This document shows, piece by piece, positions 17,107-25,539 of a stretch of DNA of 64,000 nucleotides (positions within the stretch are counted from its first letter, which is position 1; every line of letters starts with the position of its first letter). The position numbers were made by a program, and so were the translations under genes. The DNA is from Taishania sp037189645 (GTDB lineage Bacteria; Bacteroidota; Bacteroidia; Flavobacteriales_D; Crocinitomicaceae), in NCBI GenBank assembly GCA_037189645.1, contig JBBCIY010000005.1, positions 310,001-374,000 on the forward strand, in the 5' to 3' direction. Below the pieces are notes generated by a model. It was given only the letters and a program-made list of their open reading frames with translations. It was not told where the DNA came from and did no database searches.

Positions 17107-17541
17107 TTATTTCTTCAAACTTATTTCAAACTGTTTTTCGACCGGCGGCAGGCACATGGTATCGTTACACACCATATACACCACGCTTCCCTTCACTATT
17201 GCTTTCTTACTTTTAACGTTTACCTGTTGGGTAAAAATAACTTCTTTGTCAAAATATTTAACCGTTTCTTCGAAGTTCGGGTCGAACTCCACCTTCGGTT
17301 CCGGCTCCTCTACCTGGCCGATCAACACAATATCGTTGTTTTTTTCAAATTCAAATTCAGTCGGAATAGGTCCGGCAATACCTCCCAGATCAGTGCTGTA
17401 AACGTGCCAGCCCGGAGCTAAATCAGCTTTCATTTCCAGCCGGCGGGAATCGGAGTTATAAGAAAAATCCCACGTAATCTCGTTTTGTGAAAAACCTGTG
17501 AAACCTATGAAGATAAGTGATAATAAAAAGAATGCTTTCAT
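17107..17541 (-). CDS. Free DsbD N-terminal-domain protein
   Basis: A 144-residue exported protein made of a signal peptide (MKAFFLLSLIFIGFTGFSQ) and one DsbD-alpha (nDsbD) domain. It shares the strand pattern of the N-domain of the adjacent DsbD: an APGWHVYSTDLGG segment where DsbD has EPKWHINATKLPEG, and a C-x4-C pair (CNDTMC followed by LPP) where DsbD has CDEVKC. It lacks the membrane and thioredoxin parts. It may act as an extra periplasmic electron acceptor or substrate of DsbD; this is inferred from the domain and the 4-bp spacing. The start at 17541 places the signal peptide at the N-terminus. Confidence 0.85.
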   Translation of the reverse strand: MKAFFLLSLIFIGFTGFSQNEITWDFSYNSDSRRLEMKADLAPGWHVYSTDLGGIAGPIPTEFEFEKNNDIVLIGQVEEPEPKVEFDPNFEETVKYFDKEVIFTQQVNVKSKKAIVKGSVVYMVCNDTMCLPPVEKQFEISLKK

Positions 17542-17633
17542 TTTAAATTCCATTTTCCCAAAGGTAATCAATCGAATCTAAAATGAAAGCAGTGTTTTGG
17601 AAGAAACCTTGTATTCCTAACAAATTAAATTAA

Positions 17634-17918
17634 CTAAAAATTTACTGAAATAATTCGTGAAATAGGCAGCCATATACCCCCTTTCAGGCAAATGAACTTC
17701 TCTCCTTTCGCCCAAATGGTTGTATCTACCCGTTTAAAGCCTTCGTCGTCCAAAAAAACAATGGAAACTTTTGAATGATACGCATTTCCCAACCGAACGG
17801 CCTGCTCTATCCGCCGTTCCAGATCGGGGTTCTCATTCGCGATAACAATGTCTTTGAATGATAATGAAGGAATAACCTCCTTTTCCACCAGGAGTGGAGA
17901 TTGCACAGCTGTTTCCAT
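17634..17918 (-). CDS. Small conserved-looking protein, unknown
   Basis: A 94-residue soluble protein that I do not recognise. It has an N-terminal polar region, a predicted helix (NENPDLERRIEQAVRLGNAY), then a strand-turn-strand pattern (SKVSIVFLDDEGFKRVDTTIWA) ending in a GGIWLPISRIISVNF C-terminus. The alternation of hydrophobic strands and the final LPI-x-RI look like a small beta-barrel/SH3-like fold, which is only an impression. No signal peptide is present. The upstream gap contains an in-frame start at 17918 and AT-rich DNA. Confidence 0.6.
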   Translation of the reverse strand: METAVQSPLLVEKEVIPSLSFKDIVIANENPDLERRIEQAVRLGNAYHSKVSIVFLDDEGFKRVDTTIWAKGEKFICLKGGIWLPISRIISVNF

Positions 17919-18084
17919 AATTAGTCTATTTTGGTTATAGCCAATTTAGAAAATTCAAATCAAATTTCCAAATTTTTGTTAAAAACTATAAGCACTGTTT
18001 ATAACTCATACACATGTGTGCAGGAAACGCTTCAGTAAAAATGAAAACCAGCGGCCTTCTCCTTAATAAGTTTCTGAACAGAAG

Positions 18085-18768
18085 CTATTTCGACTTTCCT
18101 CTCCCCGATTTCTTTTTGGCCCACTTGTGCTTTGACTTCTGAAATGAGTTGTCCTTCCTATATTTTTTCTGGAAGCGGTACAGCAAAGAGCCGGTGTAAT
18201 GCAGGTAGTTCGTGTCGTTGTAATACATGTTGGCGGTAATCCCGAATTTAAGTGCTCCCTGTACCCTTATTCCAAAGTTACCGATCCAGAAATTGGCTCC
18301 CACAACTCCGTTTGCAGTAGGATAAAAACCGGTAGAGCCCGCATCCAGATAGGTAAGTCCTGCTCCTATCCCCAAATAAGGATCGAACCACCTTACCGGC
18401 TGTAAAAATTGGTAAAAACTGTAACGGGCCGTCAGGTCAGAAGAAAACATCATCCCGGAAGGATAAGCTCCGTTTACCATCTTGTTTCCGCTGAATTGGT
18501 TAAATGATGCGGCTAACTCCAGGCTGAATCCATGTTTCAGATACCTGTCAACGATCAGGTGTGTCGGATAGGGATGCATCAGCCAGGCTCCCTGAACGTC
18601 CAGGAAATGGGAATGCGACCGGCCGTCATTGTCCACAAAGCTCCATCCTGCCCCGATCATCCATGTATAGGGTGAATAAGATCTGAATTTCAGATAATCG
18701 GATTGTGAAAAGATCGTTCCTGAGGTACAGACAAAAAATAATGAAAGGAGAAAGATGCGTAGCTTCAT
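18085..18768 (-). CDS. Outer-membrane beta-barrel protein with basic C-terminal tail
   Basis: A 227-residue exported protein. A signal peptide (MKLRIFLLSLFFVCTSGTIFSQ) precedes about eight amphipathic strands with aromatic girdles (YTWMIGAGWSF, FSLELAASFNQF, DLTARYSFYQF, DPYLGIGAGLTYL, GVVGANFWIGNFGIRVQ, HYTGSLLYRF), the layout of an OmpA/OmpW-size eight-stranded barrel. The protein then carries an unusual, strongly basic tail of roughly 30 residues (KKYRKDNSFQKSKHKWAKKK and more) after the last strand. Function is unknown; the tail might bind nucleic acid, LPS phosphate or peptidoglycan in the periplasm, which is speculation. Confidence 0.75.
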   Translation of the reverse strand: MKLRIFLLSLFFVCTSGTIFSQSDYLKFRSYSPYTWMIGAGWSFVDNDGRSHSHFLDVQGAWLMHPYPTHLIVDRYLKHGFSLELAASFNQFSGNKMVNGAYPSGMMFSSDLTARYSFYQFLQPVRWFDPYLGIGAGLTYLDAGSTGFYPTANGVVGANFWIGNFGIRVQGALKFGITANMYYNDTNYLHYTGSLLYRFQKKYRKDNSFQKSKHKWAKKKSGRGKSK

Positions 18769-18798
18769 AAGTCAATTGATAATACGGAACTAAGTTAA

Positions 18799-18830
18799 AC
18801 AAAAAAACCCGAAAACGAATTCCGGGTTTT
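18799..18830 (-). terminator. Terminator after trigger factor
   Basis: Stem AAAACCCG (18804-18811) pairs with CGGGTTTT (18823-18830); on the minus strand it runs into a T-tract. It lies 20 bp past the tig stop. Confidence 0.8.
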
Positions 18831-18850
18831 AAAAATTTGTCTTTATCAGA

Positions 18851-20203
18851 TCAGCTGTTTGCCAATGCTACGAAATCATCATAAGGGATCTCTTTTTCAT
18901 TCAGCTTAACAGTATCTTTAAAATACTTTGTCAGTTTAGACTCGGCCAGCATGTCGTAAATACGGTTCACTTCGTCTTTGTTCTGAAGTACCTGCATCGC
19001 ACTTTTTGTCAGCTCATCATCTGCCGGAGCCGGGATTCCATACTGTGCATAGTTGCTTACCAGCAGTCCTTTGGTGTACTCAATCACCTCTTCATTGTCC
19101 AGCTTGATCTCATTCGACCTGAAAATCTCTCCCTGGATCAGCTGCCACTTCAGGCTGTCTGAATACGAACCATATTCTGCTTCGATCTGCTCATCCGTGA
19201 TCGGTTTCTCATTGGAAAGCTTGATCCAGCGTTTCATGAATGTATCCGGAAGCGGAACTTCCGTATTTTTCATCAGGTCTTCGTAAACGAATTTCGTCAG
19301 AAGGCGGTCAGAATCGTTTGTAAACATGTTCTTCAGGTCTTCCGCAATCCGTTCTTTCAATTCTTTTTCCGTCTTTACAACTCCTTCTCCGAATAATTTG
19401 CTGAATAACTCTTCATTCAGTTCTGCCAGTTCAATTCGTTTGATCTCATTGACAGTAACCTGGAATTTATCTGAAATACCTGCCAATTGTTCCGGTTTGA
19501 TCCCCAGCATTGCGGCTGTGTCTTTTTCTCCCCTGGAAACTTTAGACGGATCAACAACTACTTTGTCACCGACTTTCACCCCTGTCAATGCTTTCTTAGT
19601 CGCCTTGTCTTCCACGAACTCAACGGAAATCGTTGAGGAATGCATGATACCGCCTTCTTTGATGGTCCCGTCCTCATTCAATTCCACGAATTGCCCCAGG
19701 ATCATGTCCGTGTCGGAAGTTGTGTCAGCAGAACCAAGTTTCCCATAGCGGCGGCGCAGGTCACTGATCTGTTTCCCGATCAGCTCATCGTCGACCTTGA
19801 CTTTGTTGTAATCAAATTTATTCTTTGAAGAAAGGTTCACTTTGAATTCAGGTGTCAGCCCGATCTCGTATTCGAACTCGAACGTGGAAGGATTATCAAA
19901 ATCACCTTTTACATCCGTTCCTTCTTTCGGGATCGGGTTTCCTAAAATGCTGATCTTATTTTCCTGGATGAAATCATACAATGATTTGTTCACCAGTTTG
20001 TTCAATTCTTCTGCGAGAACTGCTTTTCCGTATTGTTTTTTGATCAGCGAAAAAGGAACGGCTCCCGGTCGGAATCCGGGGATTTTAGCTGTTTTTCTGT
20101 ACTTTTCCAGCTCCTGTTTCACCTTTGCCTCATAATCAGCCGGCGCAATCTCAACTTTCAATAATGCGTTTAACGCATCAATGTCTTCGCGAACTACTTT
20201 CAT
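18851..20203 (-). CDS. tig: Trigger factor chaperone
   Basis: A 450-residue ribosome-associated folding chaperone and peptidyl-prolyl isomerase. The N-terminal ribosome-binding domain (1-110) includes the KIPGFRPGAVPFSLIKKQYG block, which contains the conserved G-F-R-x-G-x-x-P signature. The FKBP-like PPIase domain (about 150-245) is followed by a helical C-terminal cradle. Length fits the Bacteroidota family. The PPIase domain is divergent, as is usual in this phylum. The gene lies downstream of tRNA-Leu on the same strand with about 65 bp between them, so it may share its transcript. Confidence 0.93.
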   Translation of the reverse strand: MKVVREDIDALNALLKVEIAPADYEAKVKQELEKYRKTAKIPGFRPGAVPFSLIKKQYGKAVLAEELNKLVNKSLYDFIQENKISILGNPIPKEGTDVKGDFDNPSTFEFEYEIGLTPEFKVNLSSKNKFDYNKVKVDDELIGKQISDLRRRYGKLGSADTTSDTDMILGQFVELNEDGTIKEGGIMHSSTISVEFVEDKATKKALTGVKVGDKVVVDPSKVSRGEKDTAAMLGIKPEQLAGISDKFQVTVNEIKRIELAELNEELFSKLFGEGVVKTEKELKERIAEDLKNMFTNDSDRLLTKFVYEDLMKNTEVPLPDTFMKRWIKLSNEKPITDEQIEAEYGSYSDSLKWQLIQGEIFRSNEIKLDNEEVIEYTKGLLVSNYAQYGIPAPADDELTKSAMQVLQNKDEVNRIYDMLAESKLTKYFKDTVKLNEKEIPYDDFVALANS

Positions 20204-20270
20204 CTACTGTTGAATTTTAATAAATAAAAAATGGCATAAGACCTTGCTTACACCATTTTAGTTTTTTAAG

Positions 20271-20352
20271 TGCGGATGGAGGGACTCGAACCCGCACACC
20301 TCTCGGCACCAGATCCTAAGTCTGGCGTGTCTACCAATTTCACCACATCCGC
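20271..20352 (-). tRNA. tRNA-Leu (TAG)
   Basis: The minus strand folds as a class II tRNA of 82 nt. The acceptor GCGGATG pairs with CATCCGC and the discriminator is A. The D-arm contains GGTAGACA. The anticodon stem CCAGA/TCTGG encloses the loop CTTAGGA, giving anticodon TAG (reads CUN leucine codons). A long variable arm (TGCCGAGAGGTG) and the T-arm GTGCGGGTTCGAGTCCCTC-like region complete it. The 3' CCA is not encoded. Confidence 0.95.
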
Positions 20353-20483
20353 GTCATTCTATTTCAATGGTAAAGCGCTTCTTCACTTCACCCCCAAAAT
20401 TCTTTGGGATTGCAAAGATACTATTTTTTTAAATTAAACAAAGTTTTAAGAAAATTTTATTGAAGTAAACAGAAAAGTTATTT

Positions 20484-22652
20484 CTACTCTTTTATGATTT
20501 TACGTTTCTGACTGCTGTTATTCGTCAATACTATCTCTACCAGATAAACTCCTGGTACCAGAGAAGAAATATCGATCGTGCTGCTTGTTGCAGTCAGTAC
20601 CTGCTTACCTTGTACGTCCAGTATGCAGACAGATTGAATATCAATATCCCCCTGTATGGTTATTTCTTGGTTTGCCGGGTTTGGATAAATCATAATTTCC
20701 TGTTTCGTTAATTCTTCCTTTAACCCCACTGTACTGATCACGTAACAGACAGACGTATCTGCACAGCCTTCCTGGGAGGTCAGAATAACAGCGTAGCTAC
20801 CATTTTGGGCAGGTGTGAATGAAACCTGATCTGCTCCTGCTATCGGTGCATGATTGTTGTTACAATCCAGCCATTGCCAGGTGGTACCTTGTGTTGTTTC
20901 CGTGGCGGTAAGGGTGTTGTTATTTTCTGTTATACCGTTATCGGGTAAGAGACCTTGTGTAATCCATATTTCCTGTGATTTGCCGTAACATTCAGTGTCT
21001 TCCTGTGCCACCAGGTAGTATTTACCGGGTTGGGTAACGGTTAATTCCGTAGTGGTTTCAGAGCTTCCGATTGAAACTGTTCCGTTGGGTGTGCTCCAGA
21101 AGTAAGTAAGTCCCGGATCATTCAGGTGGGCGGAAAGCGTAATATTCTCCTGACCGCAAAGTTTGGTAGTTATAGGAGTATGAATAGCTGGGTCAGATGT
21201 GTTGCAAATACCGTATTGCGCCAAAAAGCCGTTGTAGTGGTTATTGGCAGGTGTAGTCCACTGATACCCGGACGCAAAATTTGCAGCCTCACTAAATAGT
21301 CCTCCTACCCAGATATTACCTCCGTTCTGCGACAGGCAAAGAGAAGTAGGCTGAACATTCGAACCTGTTCCAAGTGGTAAATCCCAAAGCAATGTACCGT
21401 CACCGGTATATTTCTGCAGCATCATTCTGTATGCTCCTGATGTATTTATACCAAGCGCATAAGAATTTCCAAGCCCATCAGTAAGAAGCTGGTTAAATGC
21501 ATCGTGATTTGTCGTTTGGTAAGTTTTTACCCAATCTACTCCGTAACCCGGTGCCGCCAGTTTAAAAAGTACTGCATCACTGTTATTGTTCCCGGATCCT
21601 GTATAAACAGAACCGTCAATAGTTATGTTACCGACATAAGCTCCGCCTATAAAAATATCTCCTGTAGAGTTTACAGCAAAAGCATTTAAATTGGACCTTG
21701 ATCCATAGTACCCGGTTACTACGGAGATATTTATATTTAAATCTACACTGTCAGAAAGCTCTCCTGCTGCATCGTAGCGGTACAGACGTTTGGGGTTATT
21801 TGCATTTCTGTTTGACCACCGATAAAGATTGCCCGAAGCATCAGCTCTGATGTGCTCTGTTCCGAATTGTCCTTTGGGATACGTTCCAATCAGTTTTTTA
21901 TGGGTCAATACTTCTCCTGCAGGACTGTACTTAGTAAGAAACATAAATGCTTCGGACGTATTAATGGATAACGTATCATCTGAATCTGTAATAGCATTGT
22001 GATATCCTCCTGCCGTCATATTGATATTACCATCCAGGTCAAAATGGATTTCATTTGTGCTATTATAAAAAGGTGAACCATACCATAATGTGTGATGAAT
22101 ATTTTTTGTCCACAATACATTCCCATCGGAATTCAATTTTGCTAAAAACATTTTGTATTGGTTAGGTATTTGTGTGAATGTGGCATTGGGATCAGTCAGA
22201 TAATGGCCGTTTATGATACAATGCCCATTAACTGCCCCTAATGCACAAAAATAAATATTGCCCTGCTGGTCCACTATGATTTTGTTTCGATTGAGTCCAT
22301 GGCCATTCTGAGGCCCTAAAGTTACTATTATGTTTGTCATTGATTTGGCCCAGATGATTTGGCCGCTCGGATCGTACTTAGCAATGTAATTGCAAGGCCT
22401 GTTAGATCCGGATAATGGTATCGGTGATGTAAGAGTAATACCATCCAGCATAAATGATTGCCCGAAAAATCCTCCTGCCAAATAGCTGTTTCCCTGAGCA
22501 TCCACTGCTACGACAGGACTGAATATCTGAGAATTGGAAGCACTGTTATCTCCAATACGTTTTGCCCAGGCAAAGTCGGGTTCGTTTTGGGCTAAAAGCG
22601 AAACAATGGGGGAAAACAGGATAATAGTACATAAGAGGAAGTATTTTTTCAT
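20484..22652 (-). CDS. T9SS type A cargo with SBBP-like repeats
   Basis: A 722-residue secreted protein. After a signal peptide (about 1-21) the first 470 residues hold repeated units of the type GNSYLAGGF ... AKYDPSGQIIWAKSM, ending in W-A/T-K, which is the SBBP/beta-propeller-like repeat common in Bacteroidota surface proteins. A PKD/Ig-like region (about 490-650) follows, and the C-terminus is a type A T9SS domain starting IMIYPNPANQE and ending KRKIIKE. It should be exported by T9SS; binding partner or substrate is unknown. It is read after the neighbouring 820-residue cargo gene and is separated from it by a terminator, so it has its own promoter. Confidence 0.8.
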   Translation of the reverse strand: MKKYFLLCTIILFSPIVSLLAQNEPDFAWAKRIGDNSASNSQIFSPVVAVDAQGNSYLAGGFFGQSFMLDGITLTSPIPLSGSNRPCNYIAKYDPSGQIIWAKSMTNIIVTLGPQNGHGLNRNKIIVDQQGNIYFCALGAVNGHCIINGHYLTDPNATFTQIPNQYKMFLAKLNSDGNVLWTKNIHHTLWYGSPFYNSTNEIHFDLDGNINMTAGGYHNAITDSDDTLSINTSEAFMFLTKYSPAGEVLTHKKLIGTYPKGQFGTEHIRADASGNLYRWSNRNANNPKRLYRYDAAGELSDSVDLNINISVVTGYYGSRSNLNAFAVNSTGDIFIGGAYVGNITIDGSVYTGSGNNNSDAVLFKLAAPGYGVDWVKTYQTTNHDAFNQLLTDGLGNSYALGINTSGAYRMMLQKYTGDGTLLWDLPLGTGSNVQPTSLCLSQNGGNIWVGGLFSEAANFASGYQWTTPANNHYNGFLAQYGICNTSDPAIHTPITTKLCGQENITLSAHLNDPGLTYFWSTPNGTVSIGSSETTTELTVTQPGKYYLVAQEDTECYGKSQEIWITQGLLPDNGITENNNTLTATETTQGTTWQWLDCNNNHAPIAGADQVSFTPAQNGSYAVILTSQEGCADTSVCYVISTVGLKEELTKQEIMIYPNPANQEITIQGDIDIQSVCILDVQGKQVLTATSSTIDISSLVPGVYLVEIVLTNNSSQKRKIIKE

Positions 22653-22680
22653 ATTGTTAGAGTTTTTTTATAAAACGAAA

Positions 22681-22709
22681 AAAGTCCGGGGAAGTTGTCC
22701 CCGAACTTT
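22681..22709 (-). terminator. Terminator after the 820-residue cargo gene
   Basis: Stem CGGGGA (22687-22692) pairs with TCCCCG (22698-22703) and continues partly through AAAGT/ACTTT flanks, running into a T-run on the minus strand. It lies directly between two cargo genes. Confidence 0.7.
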
Positions 22710-22724
22710 CGTGTTCTAAATTAT

Positions 22725-25187
22725 TCATTTACCTGAATTTACTTCTATTTTATGTGCTGAAATTTCTCCATCCACATTTATCAGCAGTAAATACGTACCA
22801 TTGGAAACGTTTTCCGTTATGGTATTTTCCCCGCTGCCCAATGTATGTTTATTTATCAGACGCCCCTGCATATCAAACACCTGTAAATCAGCTGTTTTTT
22901 CAATCTGAGCCAGTTTAACACTGAATGTTCCTTTAGTCGGATTAGGATATACTTCAATCAGGTCGCGCGAAGATCCATTTTTTATGAAAGAATCACTTCC
23001 TCCATTTATCATTATTGCACTGTGTGTACCCAATGTATCTGAGCACACCCGTGTTGTACAACCTCCTGTTGTAACCTCTGCACAAACCGAAGTCGGAGGA
23101 GTATTTGTACCGCAAAGGATGAGCGTATTACCGCCTACAATGGTTACGGTCGTACCGTTAGAAGTTACAGGCTGCCCATCTACAAGCCAGGTTGTAGTAT
23201 TTGACGGACCGAAATAATAATCACAGTTACCCGTACTGAAGTAGTTGCTAAAAACAGCACCATTGCCACCAAAATCTATAGGTATATTCGTATTTGACTG
23301 TGGAAGACAAACCCCACCTGTAGAATGGGTAATCGTTAAAATGTATGTTCCTGCAGGCGCAGATCCCAACGTATGCAAGGTGATTGCACCTGTGTTTGGA
23401 TCAAAATCATAAGAACTGAACAATCCCGTCGGTGATGATGTAACGGTGTATGTTCCAAAAAACGGATAGGGTGCATTCTGGACAGTTATTACATTATCTG
23501 CATCATATCCGAAATTCCAGCAAGCAACAGGATCAATCGTATCCGGCTGTACAGCATCAAAATTTATCGTCCAGCTGGCGTCTGAAAGACTTGTACAACC
23601 TCCCGCACCTACTCCTGTTGCTATTACGGCCCCTGTAGTGATCCCGTCAGGTGTTACCGTAATACTTTCGGAAGTTACAGGACCGACAGGATTCCAGCCC
23701 GCAGGAATTTGCCACTGATAATTGCCGACAGGTGAAACTGTAAACGTAAGCGGTGTATTATCTCCTTGCGCAATACAGATAGAAGCATTGGCAGGTGAGC
23801 TGATAACAGGATTTTCAGGCCGGACATATACTGTCTTACTAATCAACACATTGTTGTCACATGACCACGCCTCTAACGTATAAGTACCCACTGTAGCAGT
23901 ATTCGGCACCTGTACGTTTATAACAGAATGATTTCCGTTTGTCGGTGGATTGGGATCAATCACCCATCCGGAAGGAAGTATCCAATCGATATTCAGCTGC
24001 GAAGCATTGGTTACTTCAAAGGTATAGTCATCTCCAGCTGAAAGACAAGTTGCCCCCGTTATGGTTGTAATAGGCTCCTCCAGCGTTCTTCCAATATTAT
24101 AATGAAACTGGCTTGAACTGCAGCCACCTGCATCTACTGTAAGAAATACCGTTCCTTCTCCCGTACCCAATGTGCCAAATGTCGCACTTGTCCCTATTAC
24201 GAAAACTGGTGTCCATGCGCTGTTTGAAGTAGTCCAGTGGTAGGTATAACCCGCCACAGGAGAAACGATAGAAGCTGTAAAGCTTGAGGCGCTTACAGAT
24301 ACACAAGACGGAATATTCACACTCGGCTGTATTGGCTGTGCTCCAATTACTTTTGAAACACAAGTAGTATGTGTGCCTCCGGCATTTCCATCCCAATCGT
24401 TTGCCCTACCGAAGCAACAGGTAATCGTATAGGGAGAGTTAAGGGAAGAAGGCACTTTTGTTGTAATGGAACTTTTATCGGCAGAAGTATAAGAATCCGG
24501 ATACGAAGAAGGAGGAGCTTCACTGTTGTAAATTAAAGTACCGTTATTATCCTCTATTTTCCAGTAATACATATCTATTCCAATGCCGTCGCCCAGGTTA
24601 TCGCTGGCAATCTGATCGACCGAATAGGTGTAAACACTGTCGGGCAGCCAGCAATCCGGTCCGATGATCGATGGAACAATACTGTCGTCATATTTTTTAT
24701 AAATATCGAATTCAATCCGTCCGCCGCAAGGACTTGCATCATAGGAGATATAAACCCGGCCCTTGCTCCGTGCCAAATTAGAAGGTTGTTCGGATTGCCT
24801 TGGATTTTTGTTAAAGGAATAAATAGAAGTGGCAGAAGTGGTTGCCGGAATCGACTGATCAAGAGAACCACTCTGAAACGATAAATCACCTAACAACCAC
24901 CAGGTTTGCAAAGTAGTAGTGTTGTCATAAATGGTGAACTGATCATCTACCAGGGGGTCGGGAGTAAACGGGTCGGACATTACTACGATACCACCGTTTC
25001 CGACTACTCCTCCGGGGCCCAGTGATACAGGTGTTCCTGTAAGTCCCGAAGAACCTGTAACTACCACTATGCAGTTATCAGGTACTTTTACCGTGGGCTG
25101 CGCCCAGGTTGTTACCGAAAAAGCACCTGCCATTCCGGTACATAAAAAGCCGAAAAAGGCTTTTTTGAGTAGAGTTAGTTTTTTCAT
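22725..25187 (-). CDS. T9SS type A cargo with Ig/PKD-like domains
   Basis: An 820-residue secreted protein. The signal peptide starts at 25187 (MKKLTLLKKAFFGFLCTGMA) and I prefer it over an ATG at 25208. The body is made of tandem Ig/PKD-like domains rich in Gly, Thr and Cys, including a HYR-like pattern (TYTLEAWSCDNN, GTVFLTVDAGGCSSS) and several single Cys-Cys pairs. The C-terminus is a type A T9SS domain starting LIEVYPNPTKG and ending with SAHKIEVNSGK. The role is probably surface adhesion or structure. No catalytic motif is visible. A terminator follows the stop. Confidence 0.78.
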   Translation of the reverse strand: MKKLTLLKKAFFGFLCTGMAGAFSVTTWAQPTVKVPDNCIVVVTGSSGLTGTPVSLGPGGVVGNGGIVVMSDPFTPDPLVDDQFTIYDNTTTLQTWWLLGDLSFQSGSLDQSIPATTSATSIYSFNKNPRQSEQPSNLARSKGRVYISYDASPCGGRIEFDIYKKYDDSIVPSIIGPDCWLPDSVYTYSVDQIASDNLGDGIGIDMYYWKIEDNNGTLIYNSEAPPSSYPDSYTSADKSSITTKVPSSLNSPYTITCCFGRANDWDGNAGGTHTTCVSKVIGAQPIQPSVNIPSCVSVSASSFTASIVSPVAGYTYHWTTSNSAWTPVFVIGTSATFGTLGTGEGTVFLTVDAGGCSSSQFHYNIGRTLEEPITTITGATCLSAGDDYTFEVTNASQLNIDWILPSGWVIDPNPPTNGNHSVINVQVPNTATVGTYTLEAWSCDNNVLISKTVYVRPENPVISSPANASICIAQGDNTPLTFTVSPVGNYQWQIPAGWNPVGPVTSESITVTPDGITTGAVIATGVGAGGCTSLSDASWTINFDAVQPDTIDPVACWNFGYDADNVITVQNAPYPFFGTYTVTSSPTGLFSSYDFDPNTGAITLHTLGSAPAGTYILTITHSTGGVCLPQSNTNIPIDFGGNGAVFSNYFSTGNCDYYFGPSNTTTWLVDGQPVTSNGTTVTIVGGNTLILCGTNTPPTSVCAEVTTGGCTTRVCSDTLGTHSAIMINGGSDSFIKNGSSRDLIEVYPNPTKGTFSVKLAQIEKTADLQVFDMQGRLINKHTLGSGENTITENVSNGTYLLLINVDGEISAHKIEVNSGK

Positions 25188-25240
25188 AATAAATAAATTT
25201 ACAGGCAATTACATATTGAATTACCATCTTTTAATATAAA

Positions 25241-25248
25241 CAAACCTA
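25241..25248 (-). promoter_or_regulatory. -7 box for the 820-residue cargo gene
   Basis: The minus-strand TAGGTTTG matches TAnnTTTG about 55 bp upstream of the start at 25187. The -33 box is not obvious. Confidence 0.4.
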
Positions 25249-25405
25249 GACCATTCCATTTACTTTTGGTAGAGTAGTTTTACCCGTTTTTTTCAGAGGG
25301 TAATTCCCCTAACATGTTAAAAATTATACCTTTTGGCAGGATATTATATCACCGGAGAAAGTTCCGACACGATCCGGGAAAAATATCGATCGTACACTAA
25401 AAAAC

Positions 25406-25440
25406 AAAGAGGCTGCCTGCAACAGCAAGCAACCTCTTTT
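25406..25440 (-). terminator. Second terminator after groEL
   Basis: AAAGAGG (25406-25412) pairs with CCTCTTT (25433-25439), with inner partial pairing of TGC and GCA. It is the second of two hairpins in the gap downstream of groEL and could stop readthrough. Confidence 0.55.
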
Positions 25441-25491
25441 ATATATAATCATCTCATTTTACCTGAATCAATCAGCAAAAACAAGATGGAA

Positions 25492-25517
25492 AAAGAGCCG
25501 GCAATAGTCGGCTCTTT
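25492..25517 (-). terminator. Terminator after groEL
   Basis: A nine-bp stem, AAAGAGCCG (25492-25500) with CGGCTCTTT (25509-25517), has an 8-nt loop and lies 23 bp beyond the groEL stop. Confidence 0.8.
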
Positions 25518-25539
25518 GAAAATTTATTCCGTAAGGAAA

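Larger units (their letters stand above)
25188..25539. other. Intergenic region between the groEL end and cargo gene
   Basis: This gap of about 350 bp contains two hairpin terminators near the groEL end and the promoter region of the cargo gene near 25245. I see no protein gene or structured RNA in the rest. Confidence 0.5.
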
